From the NCBI GenBank assembly GCA_020860605.1, contig JAJBTZ010000030.1:1-47266 (forward strand): DNA of 47,266 bases, read 5' to 3'. This DNA comes from Ruminococcus sp. Its GTDB lineage: Bacteria; Bacillota; Clostridia; Oscillospirales; Ruminococcaceae. Below are positions 25,728 through 35,244 of this stretch, piece by piece. Within the stretch, counting starts at the first letter, position 1; each line of letters starts with the position of its first letter. Below the pieces are notes generated by a model, which saw only the letters and a list, made by a program, of their open reading frames with translations, did no database searches and was not told where the DNA came from. The translations under genes were made by a program, and so were the position numbers.

Positions 25728-27041
25728 TCAATCATCCCTTTTGTCAAATTTTTCTCTTACGTTTATTTTCAAAGCAACGGAAGTGTTTTCCGAGCATGAA
25801 ACCCTTTCGGAAACGCCGTGACCTGCTACAAAAATTGCTCCCATATCATCCGAAATTATCGGGACTGACTGGCGATTCTCTGCTGGAACACTGGCGAGAA
25901 GTTTTTTGACTGTGGATGTGAAGCCATTTCCCTGAAGTCTTATCTTTTCGGAACCTTGATAGGATCTGACGATAAGATTACCTTTGATTCTATCCTTGTC
26001 TATCAGCCATTTTAAACTTCTTTTGTTATGAGTCGATATATCAAATTGTGAAATCTCAGTGAATTCTATCACCGTGGTCCCCCAGGTGTAGATTCCTGTG
26101 TCGGATAGTTGAATTGGTTCAGGATTTGGCTCACGCTCGCCTGTTATCCTGAGTTTTCTGTCTTCGCAAATGGCATAGACGCCTTTTTTGAGGTTTATTT
26201 TTCCGCCAGTTCTGACAAGGCTTTTGAGCTCGTCGACCTTTTGCTTTGAGGGCTCGACGCCGTTTTTTCTCAGGATTTCGCCCAAGGCGTTTGCTAAAAT
26301 AAAGTCGTCGCAGTCTTCTGGGAAAGCGGTTTCAGAAGCCTCAAGAAGCTTCTCCGTCTCTTTATCGATATAATTCTCAGCGCTCTCGAAGTTTTCAAGG
26401 CTCGATTTATAGGTCTTGAGAAGTGACGGGTTGATCCTAATGAGCTCTGGGATTACGTTTAAGCGGATTATGTTGCGAGAGCAATCGTCCTCTAAGTTGG
26501 TGCTGTCGGTGACGTAGCTTTCGCCTTTGGAATCTAAGAACTCGAGAATTTCGGCTTTTCGGGTGCCGATTAACGGACGGATTATGTTATCACGGACTGG
26601 CGGGATGCCAGTTAAACCGCCTATGCCACAACCTCTGACGAGATTGAAAAGCGTCGTTTCGAAGCAGTCATCTAAGTTATGAGCGGTGGCGATTTTGCAG
26701 CCATCGGAGTGCTTCCTGAGAGCTTCGTAGCGGAGAATTCTTGCGGATTCTTCGGTGGATTTGCCGGTTTCGGAGCTGTAGCTTCTCACGTCGACATGTT
26801 CGACATGTAGCTCGATGCCGAGCCTTTCACACAAAGCCATGCAGAAGGCTTCGTCCCGATCGCTTTCTTCGCCTCGAAGATGGTGATTCACGTGAACGGC
26901 GAAAACTGAGTAGTCGAGCTCCTTGAGAGCCAGGAGAAGCGAGACGCTGTCGGCGCCTCCTGAAAGGGCGACCATGACACGCTCACCGGGCTCAAGCATA
27001 TTGTATTTTCTTATCGTTTCTGAAACGGAGTTAATAAGCAT
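25728..27041 (-). CDS. tilS: tRNA(Ile)-lysidine synthase
   Basis: The protein has 437 residues from ATG 27041. The open frame extends further upstream inside dnaB, but that part is low-complexity shadow. The PP-loop ATP site is SGGADSVSLL (about 27-36), followed by NHHLRGEESDRDEAF and NLDDCFETTLFNLVRG. The C-terminal TilS domain has LKWLIDKDRIKGNLIVRSYQ. It converts C34 of tRNA-Ile(CAU) to lysidine so that it reads AUA. It overlaps the dnaB stop by 11 bases; ATG 27047 or 27050 are alternative starts. Confidence 0.93.
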   Translation of the reverse strand: MLINSVSETIRKYNMLEPGERVMVALSGGADSVSLLLALKELDYSVFAVHVNHHLRGEESDRDEAFCMALCERLGIELHVEHVDVRSYSSETGKSTEESARILRYEALRKHSDGCKIATAHNLDDCFETTLFNLVRGCGIGGLTGIPPVRDNIIRPLIGTRKAEILEFLDSKGESYVTDSTNLEDDCSRNIIRLNVIPELIRINPSLLKTYKSSLENFESAENYIDKETEKLLEASETAFPEDCDDFILANALGEILRKNGVEPSKQKVDELKSLVRTGGKINLKKGVYAICEDRKLRITGEREPNPEPIQLSDTGIYTWGTTVIEFTEISQFDISTHNKRSLKWLIDKDRIKGNLIVRSYQGSEKIRLQGNGFTSTVKKLLASVPAENRQSVPIISDDMGAIFVAGHGVSERVSCSENTSVALKINVREKFDKRDD

Positions 27042-28398
27042 TGCCATCATCCCGGGTAGTGCTTCTGAAGAGGGTGTATTCGCCGATGAAGGCGAGAGGA
27101 ACCGTGCCGGTGCCACCATGGCGGTTCTTGCCGATGATACATTCGGTTGCAGCCTGATTCTCCTCTTCCTTGTTGTAGACGCCTTCGCGGTAGATGAAGA
27201 GGATGATGTCGGCGTCCTGCTCGATGGAGCCGGATTCACGGAGATCGGAGGGAAGAGGCCTGTGGTCCTGCCTCGACTCGACAGAACGGTTCAGCTGCGA
27301 GAGGAGCATGACTGGAACGTCTAATTCCTTCGCCATGAGCTTGATTTGTCTCGTGATTTCCGAGACCTCGTTTACACGGCTGGCGTGGTTGCCGGTGGAT
27401 TCCATCAGCTGGAGGTAGTCGATGATGACGAGGCCTAAGTTCCTCATCCTACGGAGCTTTGCCTTGATCTGGGGAACAGTTACACCTGCGGTGTCGTCGA
27501 TATAGATATTCATCTTCGAGAGGGTTTCGGCAGCCTGTGCAAGCTTGATCCAATCCTCTGGAGAGAGTTTGCCTGATGTCAGGTTGGTGTTTGGGACAAG
27601 GGATTCAGAACTGAGCATTCTGGTTCCGATCTGCTCCTTGCTCATTTCAAGCGAGAAGGCACAAATTTCCTTATCAGGATTACGCTTTGCGACATTTGCA
27701 GCGACGTTGAAGGCAAATGCGGATTTGCCCATGCCGGGTCGGGCTGCTACGATTATGAGGTCAGACTTGTTGAGGCCAGATATGTAGCTGTCCAAGAGCG
27801 AAAAGCCGGAGCTCAGGCCTTTGTATAAATCTTTATCGTCGCCTGAGAGCTTCTGGATCTGGTCGTATGCTGTGACGACGATGTCACTAAGGCGAGTGAG
27901 GCCTTCGACTTCCCTGCCCTGGCGGATTTCGTAAATCTTCTGCTCTGCCATGTCAAGAAGGGTTCTTGAGTCCTCAGAACCGTCCATAGCGGTGTCCAAG
28001 ATCTCTTTCGAAGCTGTGATGAGGGAACGAGTGAGGTATTTATCCTCAACAATCTTGCAGTAGGACTCGATATTTGAAGTTGAGGGAACGCTGTCCATGA
28101 TGCCTTTGAGATAGACCTTCGCCATTTCTGGGGTTTCGAAAATCTTCTCGTTGACGGCTTCGTTCATAACTGTAATGATGTCTGAGCGCTGGCCGTTTGA
28201 GAACATCCTAAGGATTACCGAATAGAGAGCCCTGTGCTGCTCTCTGTAGAAGCTTTCGGGCTTAAGGTGAGCGATAGCAATCGGCAAGGCATCAGGGTTC
28301 AGAAGAAGCGCTCCCAAAACCGTTTGCTCGGCTTCTAAGTTGTATGGAAGCTCCTTTCCGCCCAAATCCATGGCGAAATCGCTGTTCTTTGAAGGCAT
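27031..28398 (-). CDS. dnaB: Replicative DNA helicase DnaB (DnaC in Bacillus)
   Basis: The 455-residue ring helicase of the replication fork. The N-terminal collar (PYNLEAEQTVLGALLLNPDA) is followed by a linker and a RecA-like domain with Walker A ARPGMGKS (219-226), Walker B LVIIDYLQLM, and SQLNRSVESRQDHRP with the DnaB signature RESGSIEQDADIILF. No intein is present. It lies between rplI and tilS in the usual Bacillota order. Confidence 0.96.
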   Translation of the reverse strand: MPSKNSDFAMDLGGKELPYNLEAEQTVLGALLLNPDALPIAIAHLKPESFYREQHRALYSVILRMFSNGQRSDIITVMNEAVNEKIFETPEMAKVYLKGIMDSVPSTSNIESYCKIVEDKYLTRSLITASKEILDTAMDGSEDSRTLLDMAEQKIYEIRQGREVEGLTRLSDIVVTAYDQIQKLSGDDKDLYKGLSSGFSLLDSYISGLNKSDLIIVAARPGMGKSAFAFNVAANVAKRNPDKEICAFSLEMSKEQIGTRMLSSESLVPNTNLTSGKLSPEDWIKLAQAAETLSKMNIYIDDTAGVTVPQIKAKLRRMRNLGLVIIDYLQLMESTGNHASRVNEVSEITRQIKLMAKELDVPVMLLSQLNRSVESRQDHRPLPSDLRESGSIEQDADIILFIYREGVYNKEEENQAATECIIGKNRHGGTGTVPLAFIGEYTLFRSTTRDDGNAY

Positions 28399-28433
28399 GT
28401 TGTTCCCTCCTTTGCTGGGTATTTTTCTTTGAA

Positions 28434-28883
28434 TCAGTCCTCAGGAACTACGCTGACGGTGAGCTTGGCGTTGACGCCCTGAGTCATCTTGACCTCGACG
28501 TCATAGTCGCCATAGGCCTTGATGTCGCCGTTGAGAGAAATCTTTTTCTTGTCGATAGTGGCACCAAACTGCTCCTTGATTTTGTCGCTGATGACACTTG
28601 TAGTGACGGAGCCAAAGAGCTTGCCGTTCTGGCCAGCTTTGGACTTGATGACGATCTTTCCGCCATTGATGGCCTTAGCAGCAGCTTCTGCCTCTGCCTT
28701 TGCGGTGTCGAGCTTATACTGAGCTGATGCCTTCTTGCCCTCGAGGTCGTTGATGTTCTTGGCGGTTGCCTCAATTGCAAGGCCTTTGACTATGAGATAG
28801 TTTCTTGCGTAGCCGTCAGCTACCTCCAAAACTGTTCCAGCCTTGCCGGAGCCTTTTACATCCTTTAAAAGAATTACTTTCAT
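28434..28883 (-). CDS. rplI: Large ribosomal subunit protein bL9
   Basis: The 149-residue protein starts [21 protein letters not shown], with the signature of the N-terminal RNA-binding domain of L9. A long connecting helix ([20 protein letters not shown]) leads to the C-terminal domain. It lies between gdpP and dnaB, a conserved arrangement. Confidence 0.96.
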   Translation of the reverse strand: MKVILLKDVKGSGKAGTVLEVADGYARNYLIVKGLAIEATAKNINDLEGKKASAQYKLDTAKAEAEAAAKAINGGKIVIKSKAGQNGKLFGSVTTSVISDKIKEQFGATIDKKKISLNGDIKAYGDYDVEVKMTQGVNAKLTVSVVPED

Positions 28884-28899
28884 CTTGAGTATTCCTTTC

Positions 28900-30849
28900 T
28901 TATGCTATTATAAAGTCTTCAATCGCAGACTTGATTTTTTCTACTGTTTCCTCGACTGATAGGTCGAGCTGAGCGCCCGCCATCGTCTGGTGGCCTCCGC
29001 CTCCTACAGACTCCATTATGAGCTGGACGTTGAAGGAGCCTAAGGAGCGTGCCGAAACACGGCTCTGGCCATCAAGGTGATAGACAACGAACGAGGCCTT
29101 GACGCCATTGATTCCTAAGAGCTCGTCGGCTGCCTGAGCAGCTGCTAAGATTAGCTCCGGCTTTTCAGAGTCGGTAGTGGCTATAGCGCAGCCATGGAAG
29201 AGCTCTGCTGCCTGAATGAGCTTGCTTCTTTCGCGATAGGTCTCAAGGCTGTCGGCGAAGAATCCCTTGACAGTGACGGTGTCGGCACCGAGCTTTTTAA
29301 GGTATGCAGCAGCCTCGAAGGTTCTCGTGCCTGCCCGCATGACGAAGTTCTTCGTATCGAGGTTTATTCCCGAGAGGAGAGCCTCAGCATCAGCGACGGA
29401 GATTCTGCAATCGACTCCGAAGTACTGGACGAGCTCGGTCGCCATCTCACAGGCGCTCGAGGCGAACGGCTCGTGGAAGAAGATGACAGAGTTGTCGATG
29501 AAGTTGACCATCTTTCTGTGGTGGTCGATGACGACGACTGTCTTCGCCTTCTCGTAGAGCTCCTTTGAGTCTAAGAAGTTCGGGTTGTGGGTGTCGCAGA
29601 TGATTAAGAGCGAATCCTCAGCGATTTCACTGATTGCTTCATCTGGGGCCTTGAAATAGTCGCCCTCTCCGCTTGCGGATATGTATTCTATAAGCTTCTT
29701 TGCTAAGTTCTTTTCAGGGTCAACGACGACATAAGCCTGCTTGCCGACGCTTCTGAAGGCTCCGCAAAGGCCTATGCAGGAACCGACGGCATCGAAATCG
29801 GCTAAGTTATGTCCCATTAAGTAAACCGTTCCGCAGCTCTCGGCAAGTTCCCTTAGAGCTGTTGCGATGATTCTTGAGCGGACACGATTCGACTTCTCAA
29901 CTGCCTTCGAAATGCCTCCGAAGAACTCGAAGCCACTTTCTGTCTTGACGGCTGCCTGGTCGCCTCCGCGACCTAAACACATATCCAAGGCCTGCTTGGC
30001 GTAGAGTTCGCTTTCAGCGAGGGTTTTCGCTCCCCTGCCGACCCCGATTGAAAGGGTCACACAGGGTCTGCCACCGAGCTGGATTGAGCGGATTTCGTCC
30101 AAAATGTCGAACTTGCCCTCGATGATTTTTTCGAGGTGCCTCTCCTCAATAACTGCGAAGAAGCGGTCGTTTGAAATTTTGTGGAGGACGCCGTTGGTGT
30201 GCTCGATGAACTGCTCGAAAATCTGCTCGATCTGGGCCTGAACGCTTGCCTTGTCGCTTTCTTTTGAGTTTTGGAAGGCGTCATCATAGTTGTCGACGGT
30301 CATTATGAGAATCGTCTTCTTCTGAGCGTGGAACTCCTCCTCGAGCATGACACGGTCTGTCACATCGGTGAGTCTGATTATCGAGAGGGGGCCTGTGTCC
30401 GACTTCTTGGCGTAGACGTTATAGAATCTGTCGAAAATCTTGACGCAGGCGCCAGTCTGGGAGTAGATTTTGGCGGTGTTGTTGCCGACGAGATTCGTTA
30501 TTGGAAGCCCATAGGCGCGGTCGTCCTCGAAGAATTTCTCCTCGAAGCGACGGTTGTACCAGACAATTCTGTCCTCGCTGTCAGTTATGATAATCGGCTC
30601 CGGGAAATCATAGAATGCCTCTCGGTTTATCGCTTCAATGGATTTGTCCATCCTTGTGACGTACTTCGCGATGTCCTTGTTCATGACAGCAATCACGATG
30701 AACATGATGACAGCACATAGGAGCACCATCCCTGCTGCAACACACATGGCGGTTCTTCCGTCGGCAAAAAGGACGACACAGAGCGCCAGTGAAGTTATTC
30801 CTAAAAGCAGAAGCGCCACCGCAAGTACCCACGACAAGCGTTTTTTCAT
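28900..30849 (-). CDS. gdpP: Cyclic-di-AMP phosphodiesterase GdpP
   Basis: The 649-residue membrane enzyme degrades c-di-AMP. Two transmembrane helices (about 8-28 and 36-56), a PAS domain (about 80-150) and a degenerate GGDEF domain (about 175-305, no GGDEF motif) precede a DHH/DHHA1 phosphodiesterase. Metal ligands are visible in [12 protein letters not shown] (His347, Asp351, Asp353), CDTHNPN (Asp419) and IDHHRK (His443-His444). The DHHA1 motif is [12 protein letters not shown]. It lies between rnj and rplI. The usual role is control of potassium and turgor. Confidence 0.95.
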   Translation of the reverse strand: MKKRLSWVLAVALLLLGITSLALCVVLFADGRTAMCVAAGMVLLCAVIMFIVIAVMNKDIAKYVTRMDKSIEAINREAFYDFPEPIIITDSEDRIVWYNRRFEEKFFEDDRAYGLPITNLVGNNTAKIYSQTGACVKIFDRFYNVYAKKSDTGPLSIIRLTDVTDRVMLEEEFHAQKKTILIMTVDNYDDAFQNSKESDKASVQAQIEQIFEQFIEHTNGVLHKISNDRFFAVIEERHLEKIIEGKFDILDEIRSIQLGGRPCVTLSIGVGRGAKTLAESELYAKQALDMCLGRGGDQAAVKTESGFEFFGGISKAVEKSNRVRSRIIATALRELAESCGTVYLMGHNLADFDAVGSCIGLCGAFRSVGKQAYVVVDPEKNLAKKLIEYISASGEGDYFKAPDEAISEIAEDSLLIICDTHNPNFLDSKELYEKAKTVVVIDHHRKMVNFIDNSVIFFHEPFASSACEMATELVQYFGVDCRISVADAEALLSGINLDTKNFVMRAGTRTFEAAAYLKKLGADTVTVKGFFADSLETYRERSKLIQAAELFHGCAIATTDSEKPELILAAAQAADELLGINGVKASFVVYHLDGQSRVSARSLGSFNVQLIMESVGGGGHQTMAGAQLDLSVEETVEKIKSAIEDFIIA

Positions 30850-30891
30850 AATATCCCACCTCTTTCAGAAAGTGATTTTGAGAACAGGCCT

Positions 30892-30930
30892 GGTTTTAAA
30901 TGTCTAAAATGGTTTTTAAATGTCTAAAAT
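30892..30930. repeat. Tandem 20-bp duplication of the rnj 3' end
   Basis: GGTTTTAAATGTCTAAAAT (30892-30910) is followed directly by the same sequence with one extra T (30911-30930). The second copy, read on the minus strand, encodes the last residues TILDI and the stop of rnj; the first lies just past the stop. Confidence 0.9.
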
Positions 30931-32886
30931 GGTTACGATTATTGTTGGCCTGCGCTTGGTCTTCGAGAAGACAAAGTCGCTTATTTCGTCACGGAGCTTG
31001 TTCTTAACGGCTGTGAAGTCGTGCTTTGTCGAGAGCTCCTGATTGATGACCTGATGAGCCTTTTTCTTCACCTCAGCGAAGAGCTCCTCGTTGGTCTTTT
31101 CGTATACGAAGCCCTTCGAGACTATCTCTGGTCCCGAGAGAAGCTTACGGTCAATCTTGTCGACTGTTGCCGAAACGGCGATGACGCCATCCTCGGCAAG
31201 GCACTTTCTATCCTTTAAGACTGCTGCTCCAACGTCTCCAACTCCCAAGCCATCGACCATAACCTTGCCGGCAGGAACGCTGCCGTTGACCTTGATGCTG
31301 TTTGACCTGAGCTCGATTACGTTGCCGACATCAGCTATAAGAATATTCTTCTCAGGGATGCCGATTTCCTTTGCAGTCTGGGCATGACGTGTCAGATGCT
31401 TATATTCGCCGTGAACGGGGATGAAATACTTGGGTCGAACGAGGCTTATAATGAGCTTCTGCTCCTCCTGGCAGGCGTGGCCAGAAACGTGGACCTCGTA
31501 CATCTCCTCATAGACGACCTCGGCTCCAAGCTTGAGAAGCTGATTGACAACTCTTCCTACAAACTTTTCGTTGCCGGGAATGGGACGAGCTGAGATGATG
31601 ATGAAGTCGTTTGAAGTGATGCTGACCTGTCTGTGGTCGTTTGTCGCCATTCTTGTAAGGGCACTCATTGGTTCGCCCTGGCTACCAGTGGTGATGAGGA
31701 CGATTTCGCCGTCAGAATAGTTATGCATATCAGCGATGTCGATCATGACGCCTTCGGGAGCCTTCAGGTAGCCGAGCTCGGTTGCGAGGCCGATTACGTT
31801 TACCATGCTTCTGCCAAAGACGGCAACCTTACGATTATGAGAGGCAGCGCAGTTGATTATCTGCTGGACTCTATGAATATTTGACGAGAATGTTGCGATG
31901 ATGATTCGCTTGCCCTCGGCTTTGTTGAAGAGACGCTCGAAGCTCTCGCCAACAGTTCTTTCGCTCGGAGTGAAGCCACGGCGTTCGGAGTTGGTCGAGT
32001 CGCTCATGAGAGCTAAAACGCCTTCGTCGCCTAACTGGGCGAGTCTCGGAAGGTCTATGATTCCGCCTTCGATGGGGGTGTAGTCGACCTTGAAGTCGCC
32101 CATGTGGACGACCGTTCCGACAGGAGTCCTGAGAGCTATTGCGACTGCATCCGGGATAGAATGGTTGACCTTGATGAACTCAGCTGTGAATGCACCGAGC
32201 TGGATTTTCTCGGACGGTGTCACGACATGGAGCATCGATTTTCCAAGATTATGCTCCTTGAATTTGTTCTCAATGAGCCCGATTGTAAGGCGTGTTGCGT
32301 AAACCGGGACGTTTATCTTCTTGAGTAAGTACGGGATTCCGCCGATATGGTCCTCATGACCATGGGTGACCAGGACGCCTCTTACTCTGTCGGCGTTCTT
32401 CTCGACATAGGTAAAATCAGGGATGACCATGTCGACACCGGGCATTTCGCTGTCGGGGAAGGTCATTCCGCAATCGATGATTACAATATCATTGCCATAT
32501 TCGACGAGGGTCATATTCTCGCCGATCTCGCCGAGACCACCGAGAGGGATTATCTTGAGCGGAGTTTTGGAATCGGGAACTACTGCGTTGCTGACTATCG
32601 GTGCTGGCTTTGAAACCGGCTGGGTTGGTGCCGGTGCCACTGCTGCCCTTTGCGGGAGCGATTCTGTCCTTTGGGACTTTTGCTTCTGGGTTGATTTTGA
32701 TTTCTTTCTTGAAGGCTGTGAGCCTCTTGACTTCTGGTACTGTGCCGCTTTCTTAGGGGGCTTTGGTGCGGATATTGCTGCAGCGATTGCAGCATCGAGC
32801 GCACTGTCCCTGCTCAAATTTGCATCAGATGACTTTGAGCGGCTCTTTCTTGATGACTTGATCTTCTTTTCTTCAGTTGTTGACAT
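30916..32886 (-). CDS. rnj: Ribonuclease J
   Basis: The 656-residue metallo-beta-lactamase/beta-CASP enzyme is a 5'-3' exonuclease and endonuclease in mRNA decay and rRNA maturation. The catalytic domain starts near residue 110 (IIPLGGLGEIGENMTL), with HGHEDH at 175-180. Further on come MGDFKVDYTPI, SDSTNSERRG, the beta-CASP part (SSNIHRVQQIINCA) and HVSGHACQEEQ. The first 110 residues are a Lys/Ser/Arg/Pro-rich low-complexity tail not found in B. subtilis RNase J1. It heads the operon, about 100 nt after a consensus promoter. Confidence 0.95.
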   Translation of the reverse strand: MSTTEEKKIKSSRKSRSKSSDANLSRDSALDAAIAAAISAPKPPKKAAQYQKSRGSQPSRKKSKSTQKQKSQRTESLPQRAAVAPAPTQPVSKPAPIVSNAVVPDSKTPLKIIPLGGLGEIGENMTLVEYGNDIVIIDCGMTFPDSEMPGVDMVIPDFTYVEKNADRVRGVLVTHGHEDHIGGIPYLLKKINVPVYATRLTIGLIENKFKEHNLGKSMLHVVTPSEKIQLGAFTAEFIKVNHSIPDAVAIALRTPVGTVVHMGDFKVDYTPIEGGIIDLPRLAQLGDEGVLALMSDSTNSERRGFTPSERTVGESFERLFNKAEGKRIIIATFSSNIHRVQQIINCAASHNRKVAVFGRSMVNVIGLATELGYLKAPEGVMIDIADMHNYSDGEIVLITTGSQGEPMSALTRMATNDHRQVSITSNDFIIISARPIPGNEKFVGRVVNQLLKLGAEVVYEEMYEVHVSGHACQEEQKLIISLVRPKYFIPVHGEYKHLTRHAQTAKEIGIPEKNILIADVGNVIELRSNSIKVNGSVPAGKVMVDGLGVGDVGAAVLKDRKCLAEDGVIAVSATVDKIDRKLLSGPEIVSKGFVYEKTNEELFAEVKKKAHQVINQELSTKHDFTAVKNKLRDEISDFVFSKTKRRPTIIVTILDI

Positions 32887-32997
32887 GAATTTCCTTTCTC
32901 AAAAAATATTTATATATGATATGTAGACACGAGGCGCAGCTGGGTTTGGCTCCGCCTGTGCATATGATTCCAGAATGAAAATACAAATATATCTGTT

Positions 32998-33026
32998 ATC
33001 ATACTACAATTCTTCGCAAATGTCAA
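32998..33026 (-). promoter_or_regulatory. Promoter of the rnj-gdpP-rplI-dnaB-tilS-hpt-ftsH operon
   Basis: On the minus strand TTGACA (33021-33026), a 17-nt spacer and TATGAT (32998-33003). The -35 overlaps the stop codon of the upstream nucleotidyltransferase gene. The leader of about 105 nt has only a weak GC-rich fold near 32930-32960. Confidence 0.8.
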
Positions 33027-35170
33027 GATTGATGTGCCCTAAGTCGCGATAATATATCGCCGCAGATGGCTTGAGCTTCCTCCTGAGACACCGATTCGAC
33101 ATACATCCGAAGCTCCTTTCCGCTTTTCAATGGTCTCACGTATGCCCTGGCGCCCTGGGATTCGACTATGATGTCACTGCCGTGACGGTTCCCTGCGAAT
33201 TCTCTGTTCAATAGCTTCGGAAGATTCTTCCGTAGTTTTGCAGTTTTATGATAGTAGTAGATCTCTGGCAGCTCTGAGAGGGCAACCGAGGCTGAGATTT
33301 CGCGCTTTGAGAGATAGCCGAGCGCTTCCGCTATTAAAAATAGTGGGTCGAAGGAAAACTGCGAGATTTGGGGCTCGTCTGGCGGCGATACTCGGAAGAC
33401 TTCGCAGCCTGCCTCTTTGGCGTACTCGTCGCAGACGAGAGGAGCCCTCTCAGGGAGGATGACGTTTTCGCCGTCGAAATAGTGCGAACGGCAGCTTAAA
33501 AGCAGAAGCTGCTCATACGTCATCTGGCCACTCTGGAACTCTAAAATTGTGTCTTCAACAGTCTTGCCGAGGGTGAAACGGAGCTTTTCGCCGTCAAGCC
33601 AGCTGAGATTCTCTGTGGCTTCCGAGAAGATTTCCTTCTCTCTTGGATCCTTTGAGGAGAGCTGGACGGTGCCGGAGAAGCGTTTTGGGAGAGTTTTCTT
33701 AAGCTCGTCGAGATAGAGCTTCCGCTCGGCATCAGCGTTGACTATCGGTGCAATTTCGGAATCGGATAAGTCGGCACGGTTGAACTTCTCACAGAGCTTT
33801 CGCTCGTCCGAACGTGATAGCTCGCAGTTGCTGCTTCGGAAGACTCGAACTGTTCCACTTGAGATGTATGCGCAGTAGCGGGTTCTTAATCTTCTTGAGG
33901 TGAAAACAGTCTCGCCAAAGGCTGCATTGTTAAGATAGTATACCGCCGTACCACAGGAACGGAGACCCAAGGACAGAGCCTCGAATGCGTTTTCAGAACC
34001 TGCTGAATAGCCAACGGTCAGGCTCTCCTGATTGAACGCTCGGGCTGCCGCCTTGCCTAAGAAGAGGAGATTTTCGGTGGTGAGATCGATTCCGTCGGCG
34101 CGACCGCCCTCGCCCGTTTCAAGGAGCTTGTAGCCTGAGGGAGTAACGTCCCTTCGGACTCGGATTCCGGCTGGAATTTTCGAATTCGGGGCTATCTTTA
34201 CGCCTGGGTCGACTGTGACAGCAGAGCCGATGACGCTTCCTGAGCCGATGGCGGACAGTTCTCCCAGGATCACTCCCCTGCCAAGGGTGACGTCCTCACA
34301 AATAACCGCTCTGTTGAGCTCGCAGCCATCGCCCATCGAGGAGCCGTTCATGACGAGTGAGGACTGGATTCGGCAGCCTCTGCCGACGGTGGCACCCTGC
34401 TCAATGACGCTTCCGGCGGTGACGGTGGTCCCCTCTCCCACGGAGGCACCCTCGAAGATGAGGTAGTCCTTTTTCTCCTCATTCAAAAGAACCGACTGGC
34501 ACTGGAGGAGTGAGGAGATGTCGCCGATGTCGAACCAGATGCCGGTTTCTGGGATGGTGAAGATTCGGCCGTGGCTCGAGAGGACTTCTGGAAAGACGTC
34601 GGAGGCGAAGTCGACCTTCTCGTTTTCGGGGATTCGGGAGATTATCTCCCTTGAAATGACGTAGGCGCCGGTGTTGGCGAGGTCGGTGAGGCAGGAGTCA
34701 TAGGCGGGCTTCTCAGAGAAGCCGATTACTCTGCCGATTTCGTCTGCCGTCACGAGGCCGTACTCTCTTGGGTCGCTGACCTCGTGGGAGACGATGGTCA
34801 CGTCGGCTTGGTTTTGCTCGTGAAATTCGACAATATTCGACAAGTTGAAATCGCAGACTCCGTCGCCACTCAAGACCATCACATCGTCGCCGTTCCAGGC
34901 TTTTCGGGCACAACCGGCAGTACCGAGAGGGACGTCTTCCCGGACGTAACTGAGCTTTATCCCGTTCGAGAAGCTACCAAGGGTTTCCTCAAGCTTATCG
35001 GCAAGGTAAAAGTCAGCGACAGTTGCCTCCTTGAAGCCATTGCGAAAGAGCAGAGCCGTGAGCCTCTCAATTGCCGAGATTCCCAAGACCCGAACCAGAG
35101 GCTTCGGAGTGTCAGCCGTCAATGGCCTCAAGCGAGTCCCCTCTCCTCCGGCAAGTATAATTATCTGCAT
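33023..35170 (-). CDS. Sugar-phosphate nucleotidyltransferase fused to a degenerate phosphohexomutase
   Basis: The protein has 715 residues from ATG 35170 (AAAGGAA upstream). Domain one (1-230) is a nucleotidyltransferase with IILAGGEGTRLRPLT near 4-18, VLSGDGVCDF and GFSEKP. Domain two (about 245-355) is a left-handed beta helix of hexapeptide repeats (GEGTTVTAGSVIEQGATVG). Domain three (about 375-715) aligns in outline with phosphomannomutase, but I find neither the phosphoserine loop (TASHNP) nor the DGDxDR metal loop. The C-terminal YVRPLKSGKELRMYVES resembles the RPSGTEPKIRIY sugar-phosphate loop in weakened form. It probably still activates a sugar phosphate for cell-surface polymers. 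Confidence 0.8.
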   Translation of the reverse strand: MQIIILAGGEGTRLRPLTADTPKPLVRVLGISAIERLTALLFRNGFKEATVADFYLADKLEETLGSFSNGIKLSYVREDVPLGTAGCARKAWNGDDVMVLSGDGVCDFNLSNIVEFHEQNQADVTIVSHEVSDPREYGLVTADEIGRVIGFSEKPAYDSCLTDLANTGAYVISREIISRIPENEKVDFASDVFPEVLSSHGRIFTIPETGIWFDIGDISSLLQCQSVLLNEEKKDYLIFEGASVGEGTTVTAGSVIEQGATVGRGCRIQSSLVMNGSSMGDGCELNRAVICEDVTLGRGVILGELSAIGSGSVIGSAVTVDPGVKIAPNSKIPAGIRVRRDVTPSGYKLLETGEGGRADGIDLTTENLLFLGKAAARAFNQESLTVGYSAGSENAFEALSLGLRSCGTAVYYLNNAAFGETVFTSRRLRTRYCAYISSGTVRVFRSSNCELSRSDERKLCEKFNRADLSDSEIAPIVNADAERKLYLDELKKTLPKRFSGTVQLSSKDPREKEIFSEATENLSWLDGEKLRFTLGKTVEDTILEFQSGQMTYEQLLLLSCRSHYFDGENVILPERAPLVCDEYAKEAGCEVFRVSPPDEPQISQFSFDPLFLIAEALGYLSKREISASVALSELPEIYYYHKTAKLRKNLPKLLNREFAGNRHGSDIIVESQGARAYVRPLKSGKELRMYVESVSQEEAQAICGDILSRLRAHQS

Positions 35171-35244
35171 AGCATATTTCCTTTCAAGGGTTTTAGGAAT
35201 ATGGTGAGCAGGAAACCACAAAATATGCAAAAAGTGGGCAGCTT

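Noticed and set aside
27042-27239. 66-residue N-terminal extension of TilS
   Set aside because: It is a shadow of the dnaB 3' end: Ser/Thr/Arg low complexity, and homology begins at the ATG near 27041.
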